The position numbers and the translations under genes were made by a program. A stretch of DNA of 18,128 nucleotides from an uncultured Oscillibacter sp. (GTDB taxonomy: Bacteria > Bacillota > Clostridia > Oscillospirales > Oscillospiraceae). The notes beneath the pieces are model-generated. The model ran no database searches, was not told the origin of the DNA, and saw only the letters and a program-made list of their open reading frames with translations. The DNA lies in NCBI GenBank assembly GCA_900548505.1, contig URKI01000044.1:1-18128 (forward strand), read 5' to 3'. Positions 1 to 5,542 of the stretch are shown here, one piece after another (within the stretch, counting starts at the first letter, position 1; every line of letters begins with the position of its first letter).

Positions 1-49
1 ACGAGATAGGCTCCGGTCTCGTGGGCTCGGAGATGTGTATAAGAGACAG
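1..49 (+). other. Illumina P7 / Nextera adapter left on the contig end
   Basis: Bases 16-49 are the complete Nextera transposase read-2 adapter, ending in AGATGTGTATAAGAGACAG. Bases 1-7 (ACGAGAT) are the 3' end of the P7 primer. The eight bases between them, AGGCTCCG (8-15), occupy the i7 index slot and are the reverse complement of CGGAGCCT, which I recall as Nextera XT index N720. This is library-construction sequence and not biology. Genomic sequence starts at base 50, so the gene that follows is cut artificially by the contig end. Confidence 0.98.
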
Positions 50-50
50 C

Positions 51-170
51 TCTGCGGACCAGTCCTTCGAGGACAAGCTCAAGCAGTTCCTCTCCTCCTC
101 GGAGGGGAAGATGGCCGACCTGAACCGCAGCATCGACGGCAAGCGGGGCGGCGGCCGCAGACGCAGATAA
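51..170 (+). CDS. C-terminal tail of a probable S1 RNA-binding domain protein (partial)
   Basis: This open frame has no start inside the window and ends at TAA 168-170. It encodes 39 residues beginning SADQSFEDKLKQFL and ending in a Gly/Arg-rich tail, GKRGGGRRRR. A 'FEDKL..F...S...L.DL.RS...KRGG' tail is what I remember from small clostridial S1-domain (YabR-like) proteins, where the S1 domain is N-terminal and the basic tail may contact RNA. The S1 domain itself would lie off the contig, so the assignment rests on the tail alone and is tentative. That it is the end of a real gene is well supported by the strong terminator starting right at its stop codon. Confidence 0.5.
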   Translation, partial: SADQSFEDKLKQFLSSSEGKMADLNRSIDGKRGGGRRRR

Positions 171-206
171 AAAAACAGGAGAGACTTCCGTCTCTCCTGT
201 TTTTTT
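171..206 (+). terminator. Intrinsic terminator after the partial S1-like gene
   Basis: A perfect 12-bp stem (AACAGGAGAGAC, 174-185, with GTCTCTCCTGTT, 190-201) closes on a TTCC loop and runs into seven Ts. A-rich sequence on the 5' side would let the stem extend further. It begins directly at the upstream stop codon. Confidence 0.93.
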
Positions 207-244
207 GACTTTTTTCCCGCCGTCAGAATTTTTCTTCTCCACCG

Positions 245-286
245 TGCACGGTTCCGTGCAATTTCTCTCCCCCGGGCGCATATACT
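245..286 (+). promoter_or_regulatory. Perfect palindrome plus -10 box ahead of the 24-codon gene
   Basis: TGCACGG-TT-CCGTGCA (245-260) is a perfect inverted repeat with 7-bp arms. A consensus-like -10, TATACT, lies at 281-286. The hexamer 17 bp upstream of the -10 (258-263, GCAATT) is a poor -35, and the palindrome abuts and overlaps it. This arrangement suits an activator-dependent promoter or an operator. No regulator gene for it is present in the window. Confidence 0.5.
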
Positions 287-319
287 GGCAGGGAACCAAT
301 TGCGAAGGAGGAAAAAACG

Positions 320-394
320 ATGGTTGAGAAGGCAGTACGATATGACGTGGACGATCTGATCTATCAGGATATCTGGCTCATCAGCGAGCGATGA
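320..394 (+). CDS. Short 24-residue protein of unknown function
   Basis: ATG at 320 opens a 24-codon frame beginning MVEKAVRYDVDDLIYQDIW and ending LISER. It is closed by TGA (392-394) with an in-frame TAA directly behind it (395-397). A strong Shine-Dalgarno, AAGGAGG (305-311), sits 8 nt upstream. The unit has its own -10 and palindrome upstream and its own terminator 8 nt after the stop, so it looks like a complete single-gene transcription unit. The peptide is acidic in the middle (DVDDLIYQD) and has no membrane segment, signal peptide or cysteines. I do not recognise it. It could be a functional microprotein or the translated part of a regulatory RNA. Confidence 0.62.
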   Translation: MVEKAVRYDVDDLIYQDIWLISER

Positions 395-402
395 TAAAGT
401 CC

Positions 403-439
403 CGGGCGCCGCATCTGCGGCGCCCGTTTTGCGTTTTCA
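403..439 (+). terminator. Intrinsic terminator of the 24-codon gene
   Basis: A perfect 10-bp GC-rich stem (CGGGCGCCGC, 403-412, with GCGGCGCCCG, 417-426) closes on ATCT and is followed by TTTTGCGTTTT. mnmA converges onto it from the other strand with its stop at 437. The opposite side lacks a good T-run, so it is mainly a plus-strand terminator. Confidence 0.85.
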
Positions 440-1498
440 GCAGATAATGCCGCCGCCCACCACGGCCTCGCCGTCGTAAAAGACCGCCGCCTGTCCGGCG
501 GTGACGGCCCGCTGGGGCTCCCGGAACTCCGCCCGCACGGCGCCGCCGGGCAGGGGATAGAGCACCGCCTCCGCCTCCCGTTGGCTGTACCGGGTCTTGG
601 CGGTGACCGCCATGGGCTCCGTCAGCTCCGGGATGGAGATCCAGTTCATCCGCTCCGCTGTGAGGGTGCGGGTATAGAGGGCGCTGTCCGGTCCCAGCAC
701 CACGTCGCCGCTCTCCAGGTCCTTGCGCAGCACGTACACCGGTGTCCCGGCGCTGACGCCCAGTCCCTTGCGCTGGCCGGTGGTATACCGCTCCAGGCCA
801 CGGTGGGCCCCCAGCACCCGGCCGGATTCATCCACAAAGTTCCCCGGCCGCAGCGTCACGCCCTGCCGCTCCAAAAAGGTGGCGTAGTCCCCGTCCGGCA
901 CGAAGCAGATATCCTGACTGTCGGGCTTCTGGGCATTTTCCAGGCCATGCTCCGCCGCCAGGGCCCGGATGTCGCTCTTTTCATAGCCGCCCACCGGGAG
1001 CAGCAGCCGCGCAAGCTGGGATTGAGTCAGCTGGAAGAGGAAATAGGTCTGGTCCTTGCGCCGGTCCAGTCCCCGCAGAAGCCGCCACCGGCCCGTTTCC
1101 CCGTGGTACTCCACCCGTGCGTAGTGCCCGGTAGCCATGGCATCCATGCCGTGGTCCAGGGCCCAGTCCATCAGCGCGCCAAACTTGATCTCCCGGTTGC
1201 AGTCCACGCAGGGGTTGGGCGTCCGGCCCCGGACATACTCGTCGGTAAAATGTTTCATGACCGTATCCCGGAACAGCTGGCAAAGGTCCAGCACCGTGTG
1301 CTCGATGCCCATGGATGCCGCCAGCTTCTGAGCCAGCGTGATATCGTCCTCGGAGCCGCACAGGCCGCTCCGGTCATCTCCCGAGCGCAGCCGCAGCGTC
1401 ACACCGTGGACCTCATACCCTTGCCGGCGCAGCAGCAGCGCCGCCGCCGCGCTGTCCACGCCGCCGCTCATGGCAAGGCAAACTCTCTTTGGTGACAT
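437..1498 (-). CDS. mnmA: tRNA-specific 2-thiouridylase MnmA
   Basis: This is a 353-residue cytoplasmic enzyme. It activates U34 of tRNA-Lys, -Glu and -Gln with ATP and inserts sulfur from a persulfide relay, giving the s2U34 wobble base. The N-type ATP pyrophosphatase PP-loop SGGVDS is at residues 11-16. The two catalytic cysteines are in place: Cys97 in GRTPNPCVDCN and Cys198 in DSQDICFV. The C-terminal beta-barrel domain follows. The length is normal for the family. The frame stays open for 122 codons upstream, but ATG 1498 is chosen because AAGGAGG lies just before it and the protein there begins MSPKRVCLAMSGG, as MnmA does. It lies 82 bp downstream of the kinase-like gene on the same strand, with a terminator between, so it probably has its own promoter. 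No cysteine desulfurase gene is adjacent. Confidence 0.97.
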   Translation of the reverse strand: MSPKRVCLAMSGGVDSAAAALLLRRQGYEVHGVTLRLRSGDDRSGLCGSEDDITLAQKLAASMGIEHTVLDLCQLFRDTVMKHFTDEYVRGRTPNPCVDCNREIKFGALMDWALDHGMDAMATGHYARVEYHGETGRWRLLRGLDRRKDQTYFLFQLTQSQLARLLLPVGGYEKSDIRALAAEHGLENAQKPDSQDICFVPDGDYATFLERQGVTLRPGNFVDESGRVLGAHRGLERYTTGQRKGLGVSAGTPVYVLRKDLESGDVVLGPDSALYTRTLTAERMNWISIPELTEPMAVTAKTRYSQREAEAVLYPLPGGAVRAEFREPQRAVTAGQAAVFYDGEAVVGGGIIC

Positions 1499-1528
1499 GG
1501 ATGTTCCTCCTTCGTGATGTTCGTCCCT

Positions 1529-1557
1529 ATTGTACCCGATTTTCGGGCAAAAGGAAA
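1529..1557 (-). promoter_or_regulatory. Candidate mnmA promoter with embedded inverted repeat
   Basis: Reading the minus strand, TACAAT (1529-1534) is a good -10 about 30 bp before the mnmA start. The hexamer 17 bp upstream, TTTCCT (1552-1557), is a weak -35. An inverted repeat CCCGA-N3-TCGGG (1535-1547) fills the spacer next to the -10 and could be an operator. The T-run of the preceding terminator overlaps the -35. Confidence 0.4.
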
Positions 1558-1577
1558 GCGGGGGATCGCTCCCCCGC
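1548..1577 (-). terminator. Terminator between the kinase-like gene and mnmA
   Basis: On the minus strand, GCGGGGG (1571-1577) pairs with CCCCCGC (1558-1564) around a 6-nt loop. It is followed by TTTCCTTTTG, an interrupted T-run. It starts 3 nt after the stop codon of the kinase-like gene. Confidence 0.75.
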
Positions 1578-1580
1578 CTG

Positions 1581-2393
1581 TCATCCCTGATAGCGTACCA
1601 AAAATACCCTGGACGGCAGCGCGTCCGCCAGATACAAAAGCGTCCGGTTGAAGCCGCCGCTGTAGTCCAGCGGCACATCGCTGACCGTGCCGTTTTCCGC
1701 CCGCCGGTCCGGCAGGGAGACGGTGAAGCGGCTGCCCCGCCCCTCGTGGGACTGGGCCATGATGCTGCCTCCGTGTCCCTGAGCGATGGCCCGGCACAGC
1801 GCCAGCCCCAGTCCCAGCCCGTGGGGCCGGGGGTCCATGAGGCTTTCGTGGAGACAGCGGTCAAAGAGGGTCTCCAGCCGGTCCGGCTCGATGCCCCGGC
1901 CCGTATCCTCCACCGACAGCAGTACCTGTTTGCCTGCCGTTTTCAGCTCCACCGTGACGGTGCCGCCGGCGGGGGTGAATTTAAAGGCGTTGGACAATAG
2001 ATGATATAAAAGACGCTCCAGCTCCCGGGGAGCCGCAGCGCACACATGGCGCTCCATGCCGCACACGAACCGCAGCGTCAACTCCAGCTCGGCGGCCAGC
2101 GGCTCTGCGCGGCGGCAGACCTCGCCCACCAGCTCCACCAGATCCGTGTCCTTCAGGGTGAGGGTGCCCTGCTGGCGCAGCAGGGCCGCGTCCGAGAGGT
2201 TGTTGGCCAGGCGCAGCAGCTGATAATAGCTCTGATCCAGCAGCGCGGCCTTGGCATCCAGCGCCGGGTCCTGCTCCCGCTGCCGGGACGGAGCCAGCTG
2301 GGATGCCGCCAGGTGCATGGTGCTGAGGGTATTGCGCAGCTGGGCGGCCAGATTGGGAAACAGCAGGGAAAGATCTTCAAAATCCGGCTCCAT
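1581..2393 (-). CDS. Soluble histidine-kinase-like ATPase lacking the H-box histidine
   Basis: This 270-residue protein has no membrane segment, PAS, GAF or HAMP domain. A short HisKA-like helical region (about 10-75) leads into a complete HATPase_c domain: N-box LLSNAFKFT (133-140), G1 box EDTGRGI (162-168) and G2 box GLGLGL (192-197). In the H-box, where kinases read N-x-x-H-E-L-R-x-P/T-L, this protein reads NLAAQLRNTL, placing Ala17 where the phospho-acceptor His should be. No other His in the first 26 residues could substitute. The last 40 residues after the ATPase core are unassigned. The start is ATG 2393, with AAAGGAG 7 nt upstream. No response regulator is nearby. The promoter region holds tandem Spo0A boxes, hinting at sporulation control. 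It may act as a phosphatase, an ATP-dependent adaptor, or an anti-kinase. Its ATP binding is seen by motif; its role is unknown. Confidence 0.85.
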   Translation of the reverse strand: MEPDFEDLSLLFPNLAAQLRNTLSTMHLAASQLAPSRQREQDPALDAKAALLDQSYYQLLRLANNLSDAALLRQQGTLTLKDTDLVELVGEVCRRAEPLAAELELTLRFVCGMERHVCAAAPRELERLLYHLLSNAFKFTPAGGTVTVELKTAGKQVLLSVEDTGRGIEPDRLETLFDRCLHESLMDPRPHGLGLGLALCRAIAQGHGGSIMAQSHEGRGSRFTVSLPDRRAENGTVSDVPLDYSGGFNRTLLYLADALPSRVFLVRYQG

Positions 2394-2519
2394 GGGGTCT
2401 CCTTTCCGATGCCGCAGGCACCGAATGGTAGCATTTGCACAGCCGGGCCCGTCAAACCCAGGAAAACCCTGGCTGCATTACCTCAAGCATAGCAAACCGC
2501 TGCCGCAAAAACAAGAATT

Positions 2520-2537
2520 TTGTCGAATCTTGTCGAA
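2520..2537 (+). promoter_or_regulatory. Tandem Spo0A (0A) boxes
   Basis: Two identical TTGTCGAA octamers (2520-2527 and 2530-2537) sit exactly 10 bp apart in the same orientation. TGTCGAA is the established core of the Spo0A binding box, and head-to-tail boxes one helical turn apart are the arrangement bound by a Spo0A dimer. They lie 127 bp upstream of the minus-strand kinase-like gene and about 168 bp upstream of gap, so either or both genes could be controlled by sporulation initiation. Confidence 0.78.
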
Positions 2538-2565
2538 AAACACATCCGATCGTCAATTCTCGCTC

Positions 2566-2571
2566 ATTATA
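2566..2571 (-). promoter_or_regulatory. Candidate -10 box for the kinase-like gene
   Basis: A perfect TATAAT reads on the minus strand here. The hexamer 17 bp upstream (ACGCAA) is a poor -35. Transcription from it would start near 2559, placing the tandem 0A boxes (2520-2537) just downstream of the start, a position that would suit repression. The resulting leader would be about 165 nt. Proposed from one box only. Confidence 0.3.
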
Positions 2572-2590
2572 CAACCTGTCCGATTTTCTT

Positions 2591-2622
2591 GCGTAATTTA
2601 TAGCGTAATTTTTACGTAAATA
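2591..2622 (+). repeat. Three helically phased CGTAA-type repeats upstream of gap
   Basis: GCGTAATTT occurs at 2591-2599 and again at 2603-2611, and a degenerate third copy, ACGTAAATA, lies at 2614-2622. The spacing is 12 and 11 bp. The last copy forms a perfect palindrome, TTTACGTAAA (2611-2620). The array ends just upstream of where the gap -35 would be, as expected for an activator or operator array. The regulator is unknown; it does not resemble the CggR or Rex operators I know. Confidence 0.5.
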
Positions 2623-2645
2623 ACAAGGAAAATTTTAGCTAACTG

Positions 2646-2654
2646 TGATACAAT
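2646..2654 (+). promoter_or_regulatory. Extended -10 promoter of gap
   Basis: TGATACAAT (2646-2654) is an extended -10 (TGn followed by TACAAT), 50 bp before the gap start codon. The -35 position (2626-2631, AGGAAA) has no match, which is tolerated with an extended -10 and fits dependence on a factor bound at the repeats just upstream. Confidence 0.55.
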
Positions 2655-2704
2655 AAGGCAACACCGCTTTTGCGGAAACAGAACTTAACAGGAGGCTAGA
2701 CGGC

Positions 2705-3727
2705 ATGGCGATCAAAGTGGGCATCAACGGCTTCGGCCGCATCGGGCGGGTGGCCCTGCGGATCATGGTGGAGCGGGGCAGCAGCAGCTATCAGCCCTGC
2801 GGCATCAACCTGCGCAATGCGGATCTGGACTACATGGTCTATCAGGTGAAGTATGACTCCGTATTCCGCACGTTCCAAGGCACGGTGGAGCGGGACGACC
2901 GGCACCTCATCATCAACGGCAAGAAGATCCGGGTATACAGCGAGAGCGACGCCGCCTGCATCCCCTGGGACGACTGCGGCGCGGAGTACATCATCGAGTC
3001 CACCGGCGCCTACACCACCATGGAAAAAGCCGCCGCCCACTTTGCAGGCGGGGCCAAGAAGGTGATCCTCTCCGCTCCCTCCAAGGACGATGTGATGCCC
3101 ACCTTTGTCATGGGCGTGAACCACAAGTCCTACACGCCGGACATGGACGTGGTCTCCAACGCCTCCTGCACCACCAACTGCCTGGCCCCCATGACCAAGG
3201 TCATCCACGACACCTTCGGCATCCGCCAGGCCCTCATGTCCACCATCCACGCGGCCACTGCCAAGCAGAAGGCCGTGGACGCCCGGGCGGGCCGGGACTG
3301 GCGCACGGGCCGCAGCGTGCTGGGCAATATCATCCCCTCCACCACCGGCGCAGCCAAGGCGGTGGGCCAGGTGATCCCGGAGCTGAAGGGCCGCATGACG
3401 GGCATGAGCTTCCGGGTGCCCACCAACGACGTGTCCGTGGTGGACCTGACCGCCCGGCTCATCCATCCGGCCACCTACCACGACGTGTGCGTGGCCATGG
3501 AGAATGCCGCCCGCAACTCCATGAAGGGCATCATCACCTGCACCCGGGACCAGGTGGTCTCCTCCGACCTGACGGGCTTTTCCGAGACATGCATCTTCGA
3601 CGAGACTGCCGGCATCATGCTGGATAACGACTTCGTCAAGCTCATTGCCTGGTACGACAACGAATGGGGCTACACCAACAAGATCCTGGACCTGATGGCC
3701 CACATGTACGCCGTGGACCACGCCTGA
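2705..3727 (+). CDS. gap: Glyceraldehyde-3-phosphate dehydrogenase, type I
   Basis: This cytoplasmic 340-residue enzyme of glycolysis converts glyceraldehyde-3-phosphate plus phosphate to 1,3-bisphosphoglycerate with reduction of NAD(P). The Rossmann motif GINGFGRIGR is at 6-15. The active-site segment SNASCTTNC carries catalytic Cys155, and His182 (STIHAAT) is the general base. The C-terminal WYDNEWGY block (316-323) is intact. The start is ATG 2705, with AGGAGG 9 nt upstream. After beta-strand 2, where the usual NAD-selective form reads IND, this protein reads INLRN (34-38), so the acidic residue that contacts the adenosine ribose is absent. I recall this INLRN variant in other clostridial GAPDHs. 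The region between the two catalytic residues and the phosphate loops otherwise matches E. coli GapA. It is a single-gene unit with its own promoter and terminator, with no pgk or tpi next to it. Confidence 0.97.
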   Translation: MAIKVGINGFGRIGRVALRIMVERGSSSYQPCGINLRNADLDYMVYQVKYDSVFRTFQGTVERDDRHLIINGKKIRVYSESDAACIPWDDCGAEYIIESTGAYTTMEKAAAHFAGGAKKVILSAPSKDDVMPTFVMGVNHKSYTPDMDVVSNASCTTNCLAPMTKVIHDTFGIRQALMSTIHAATAKQKAVDARAGRDWRTGRSVLGNIIPSTTGAAKAVGQVIPELKGRMTGMSFRVPTNDVSVVDLTARLIHPATYHDVCVAMENAARNSMKGIITCTRDQVVSSDLTGFSETCIFDETAGIMLDNDFVKLIAWYDNEWGYTNKILDLMAHMYAVDHA

Positions 3728-3746
3728 ATCCATCCAAACACATAAG

Positions 3747-3778
3747 AAAGCCGGCGGTCTGAGGCCGCCGGCTTTTCC
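3747..3778 (+). terminator. Intrinsic terminator of gap
   Basis: A 9-bp stem (AGCCGGCGG, 3749-3757, with CCGCCGGCT, 3765-3773) closes on a 7-nt loop and is followed by TTTT. Flanking A and T residues extend the stem. Confidence 0.9.
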
Positions 3779-3809
3779 TATATTTTACAAGAGCTTTTCC
3801 AAGCCTTGG

Positions 3810-3838
3810 TTTCTTCCCTCCGCTCCGGCCGCTATACT
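3810..3838 (+). promoter_or_regulatory. Candidate promoter of the alkaline phosphatase gene
   Basis: The -10 TATACT (3833-3838) lies 56 bp before the start codon. TTTCTT (3810-3815) at 17-bp spacing is a weak -35. No clear Pho box (repeated TTAACA-type motif) is seen, so phosphate control is not shown. Confidence 0.45.
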
Positions 3839-3894
3839 TTGCTTGTGCACAAGGGTGCAACATCTTTTGGATCAATGAGAAAAGAGGGTAAATC

Positions 3895-5463
3895 ATGATG
3901 AAACGCTTCCTCGCGGGCCTGCTGGCCTCCGCCACTGTGCTGGGCCTGACCGCCTGCTCCTCCCAGGGCGCCCAGAGCGCCGTCCAGGCGCAGCCCACCG
4001 CCGCCACCATGACGGACACCGCCGTCTACGGCGCGGCCAAGGCTCCCAAGTACGTCTTCCTGTTCATCGGCGACGGTATGAGCTATCCCCAGTTCCAGGC
4101 CGCTGCCGACTATCTGGGCGCCGTGGCCGACCCGGACTACACCCAGGCTGAGCCCAGCGTGGCCGTGGCCGACCGCAAGGGCGCGGTGCTCAACGGCCCC
4201 AAGACCCTGAACTTCATGAACTTCGACGTGGCCGGCTCCGCCATCACCTATGACTCCTGCAGCTTCGCCCCCGACTCCGCCTCCACCGCCACCTCCATCG
4301 CCACCGGCCACAAGACCTACTCCGGTATGATCAACGTGGACGAGACGGGCACCAAGAGCTTTGAGACCATCGCCGAGAAGCTCCACGAGCAGAAGGACTG
4401 GGAGATCGGCGTCATCTCCTCCGTGAACCTGAACCACGCCACCCCCGCCGCTTTCTACGCCCATCAGGCCAGCCGCAACAACTACTACGAGATCGGCCAG
4501 GAACTGGTGGACTCCGGCTTTGAGTACTTCGCAGGCGGCGCCCTGCTCAAGCCCACCGGCGCCAACGGCGACCAGGAGAACCTCTATGACCTGGCCAAGG
4601 AGGCCGGCTACAAGGTGGTGACCACCCAGTCTGAGGCCGCCAAGGTCTCCGCCGCGGACGACAAGGTCCTGCTGGTGGACGAGCACCTGGCCGACTCCGA
4701 CGCCATGGCCTATGAGCTGGACCGCGAGGTAGGCCAGTGGGCCCTGGCGGACTATGTGGAAAAGGGCATCGAGGTCCTCAACAACAGCAAGGGCTTCTTC
4801 ATGATGTGCGAGGGCGGCAAGATCGACTGGGCCTGCCACGCCAACGACGCCGGCTCCACCGTGGCCGACACCGTGGCTCTGGCCGACGCCGTCCAGGTGG
4901 CCGTGGACTTTGCCAAGGAGCATCCCCAGGAGACGCTGATCCTGGTGACCGGCGACCACGAGACCGGCGGCCTGACCATCGGCTATGCCGGCACCGACTA
5001 CGACACCTACCTGACCAACCTGACCAGCCAGACCATCTCCTACGCCAAGTTCGACGAGGAGTATGTGGCCAAGTACAAGGCCAACAAGACCCCCTTCACC
5101 GAGGCCATGAAGGATGTGGAGAAGCTCTTCGGCCTGAAGATGTCCGGCAGCGCCGATGACCGCCTGGTGCTCACCAACTATGAGATCCAGCGCCTCAAGG
5201 CCGCCTATGACCTGTCCATGACCGACTACGACTCCGACAACTACACCCAGGAGCAGTACGTGCTTTACGGCACCTACAACCCCTTCTCCGTGACCGTCAC
5301 CCACATCCTCAACAACAAGTCCGGCATCGACTTCACCAGCTACTCCCACACGGGTCTGCCCGTTGCGGTGTTTGCCGACGGCGTGGGCGCTGAGTCCTTC
5401 GGCGGCTACTACGACAACACCCAGATCTTCACCAAGCTTTCCACCATGCTGGGTCTGCAGTGA
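3895..5463 (+). CDS. Alkaline phosphatase, exported lipoprotein
   Basis: This is a 522-residue PhoA-superfamily phosphomonoesterase, predicted to be lipid-anchored on the outer face of the membrane. The signal peptide MMKRFLAGLL... ends in the lipobox LTAC, with lipidated Cys21. Metal and catalytic residues follow in family order: Asp60 (FIGDGM), nucleophile Ser128 (PDSAST), HATP at 181-184, Glu306/Asp311/His315 (CEGGKIDWACH), Asp354-His355 (TGDHETGG) and His485 (YSHTGLP). All the metal-binding positions of the E. coli enzyme therefore have a counterpart. An insertion between about 370 and 470 makes the protein longer than E. coli PhoA. The start is at 3895 or the next codon, 3898; GAGGG at 3884-3888 favours the second slightly. 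The YibE/F gene follows after a strong hairpin. It probably scavenges phosphate, although some family members are phosphodiesterases. Confidence 0.93.
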   Translation: MMKRFLAGLLASATVLGLTACSSQGAQSAVQAQPTAATMTDTAVYGAAKAPKYVFLFIGDGMSYPQFQAAADYLGAVADPDYTQAEPSVAVADRKGAVLNGPKTLNFMNFDVAGSAITYDSCSFAPDSASTATSIATGHKTYSGMINVDETGTKSFETIAEKLHEQKDWEIGVISSVNLNHATPAAFYAHQASRNNYYEIGQELVDSGFEYFAGGALLKPTGANGDQENLYDLAKEAGYKVVTTQSEAAKVSAADDKVLLVDEHLADSDAMAYELDREVGQWALADYVEKGIEVLNNSKGFFMMCEGGKIDWACHANDAGSTVADTVALADAVQVAVDFAKEHPQETLILVTGDHETGGLTIGYAGTDYDTYLTNLTSQTISYAKFDEEYVAKYKANKTPFTEAMKDVEKLFGLKMSGSADDRLVLTNYEIQRLKAAYDLSMTDYDSDNYTQEQYVLYGTYNPFSVTVTHILNNKSGIDFTSYSHTGLPVAVFADGVGAESFGGYYDNTQIFTKLSTMLGLQ

Positions 5464-5485
5464 CCTGCAGCATACATTCATCCAG

Positions 5486-5526
5486 GGTACAGGGAGCGGG
5501 CAGCCGCTCCCTGTACCGCCGTTTTT
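5486..5526 (+). terminator. Long-stem terminator after the alkaline phosphatase gene
   Basis: A perfect 14-bp stem (5486-5499 with 5504-5517) closes on a GCAG loop. The run of five Ts (5522-5526) begins four bases after the stem. The next gene starts only 17 bp later and has no visible promoter of its own, so it may rely on partial read-through. Confidence 0.75.
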
Positions 5527-5542
5527 CACGAAGGAGACAACT

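Noticed and set aside
1..49. A transposon end, suggested by the transposase mosaic-end sequence AGATGTGTATAAGAGACAG.
   Set aside because: It is joined to the Illumina P7 tail and an index, so it comes from library preparation and is not a natural insertion.
1499..1864. Extension of mnmA by 122 codons at its N-terminus.
   Set aside because: The extension overlaps the kinase-like gene and a terminator and has no similarity to MnmA; ATG 1498 has a strong RBS and the canonical N-terminus.
3778..3894. PhoP box before the alkaline phosphatase gene.
   Set aside because: No repeated TTAACA-like hexamers at 11-bp spacing were found.
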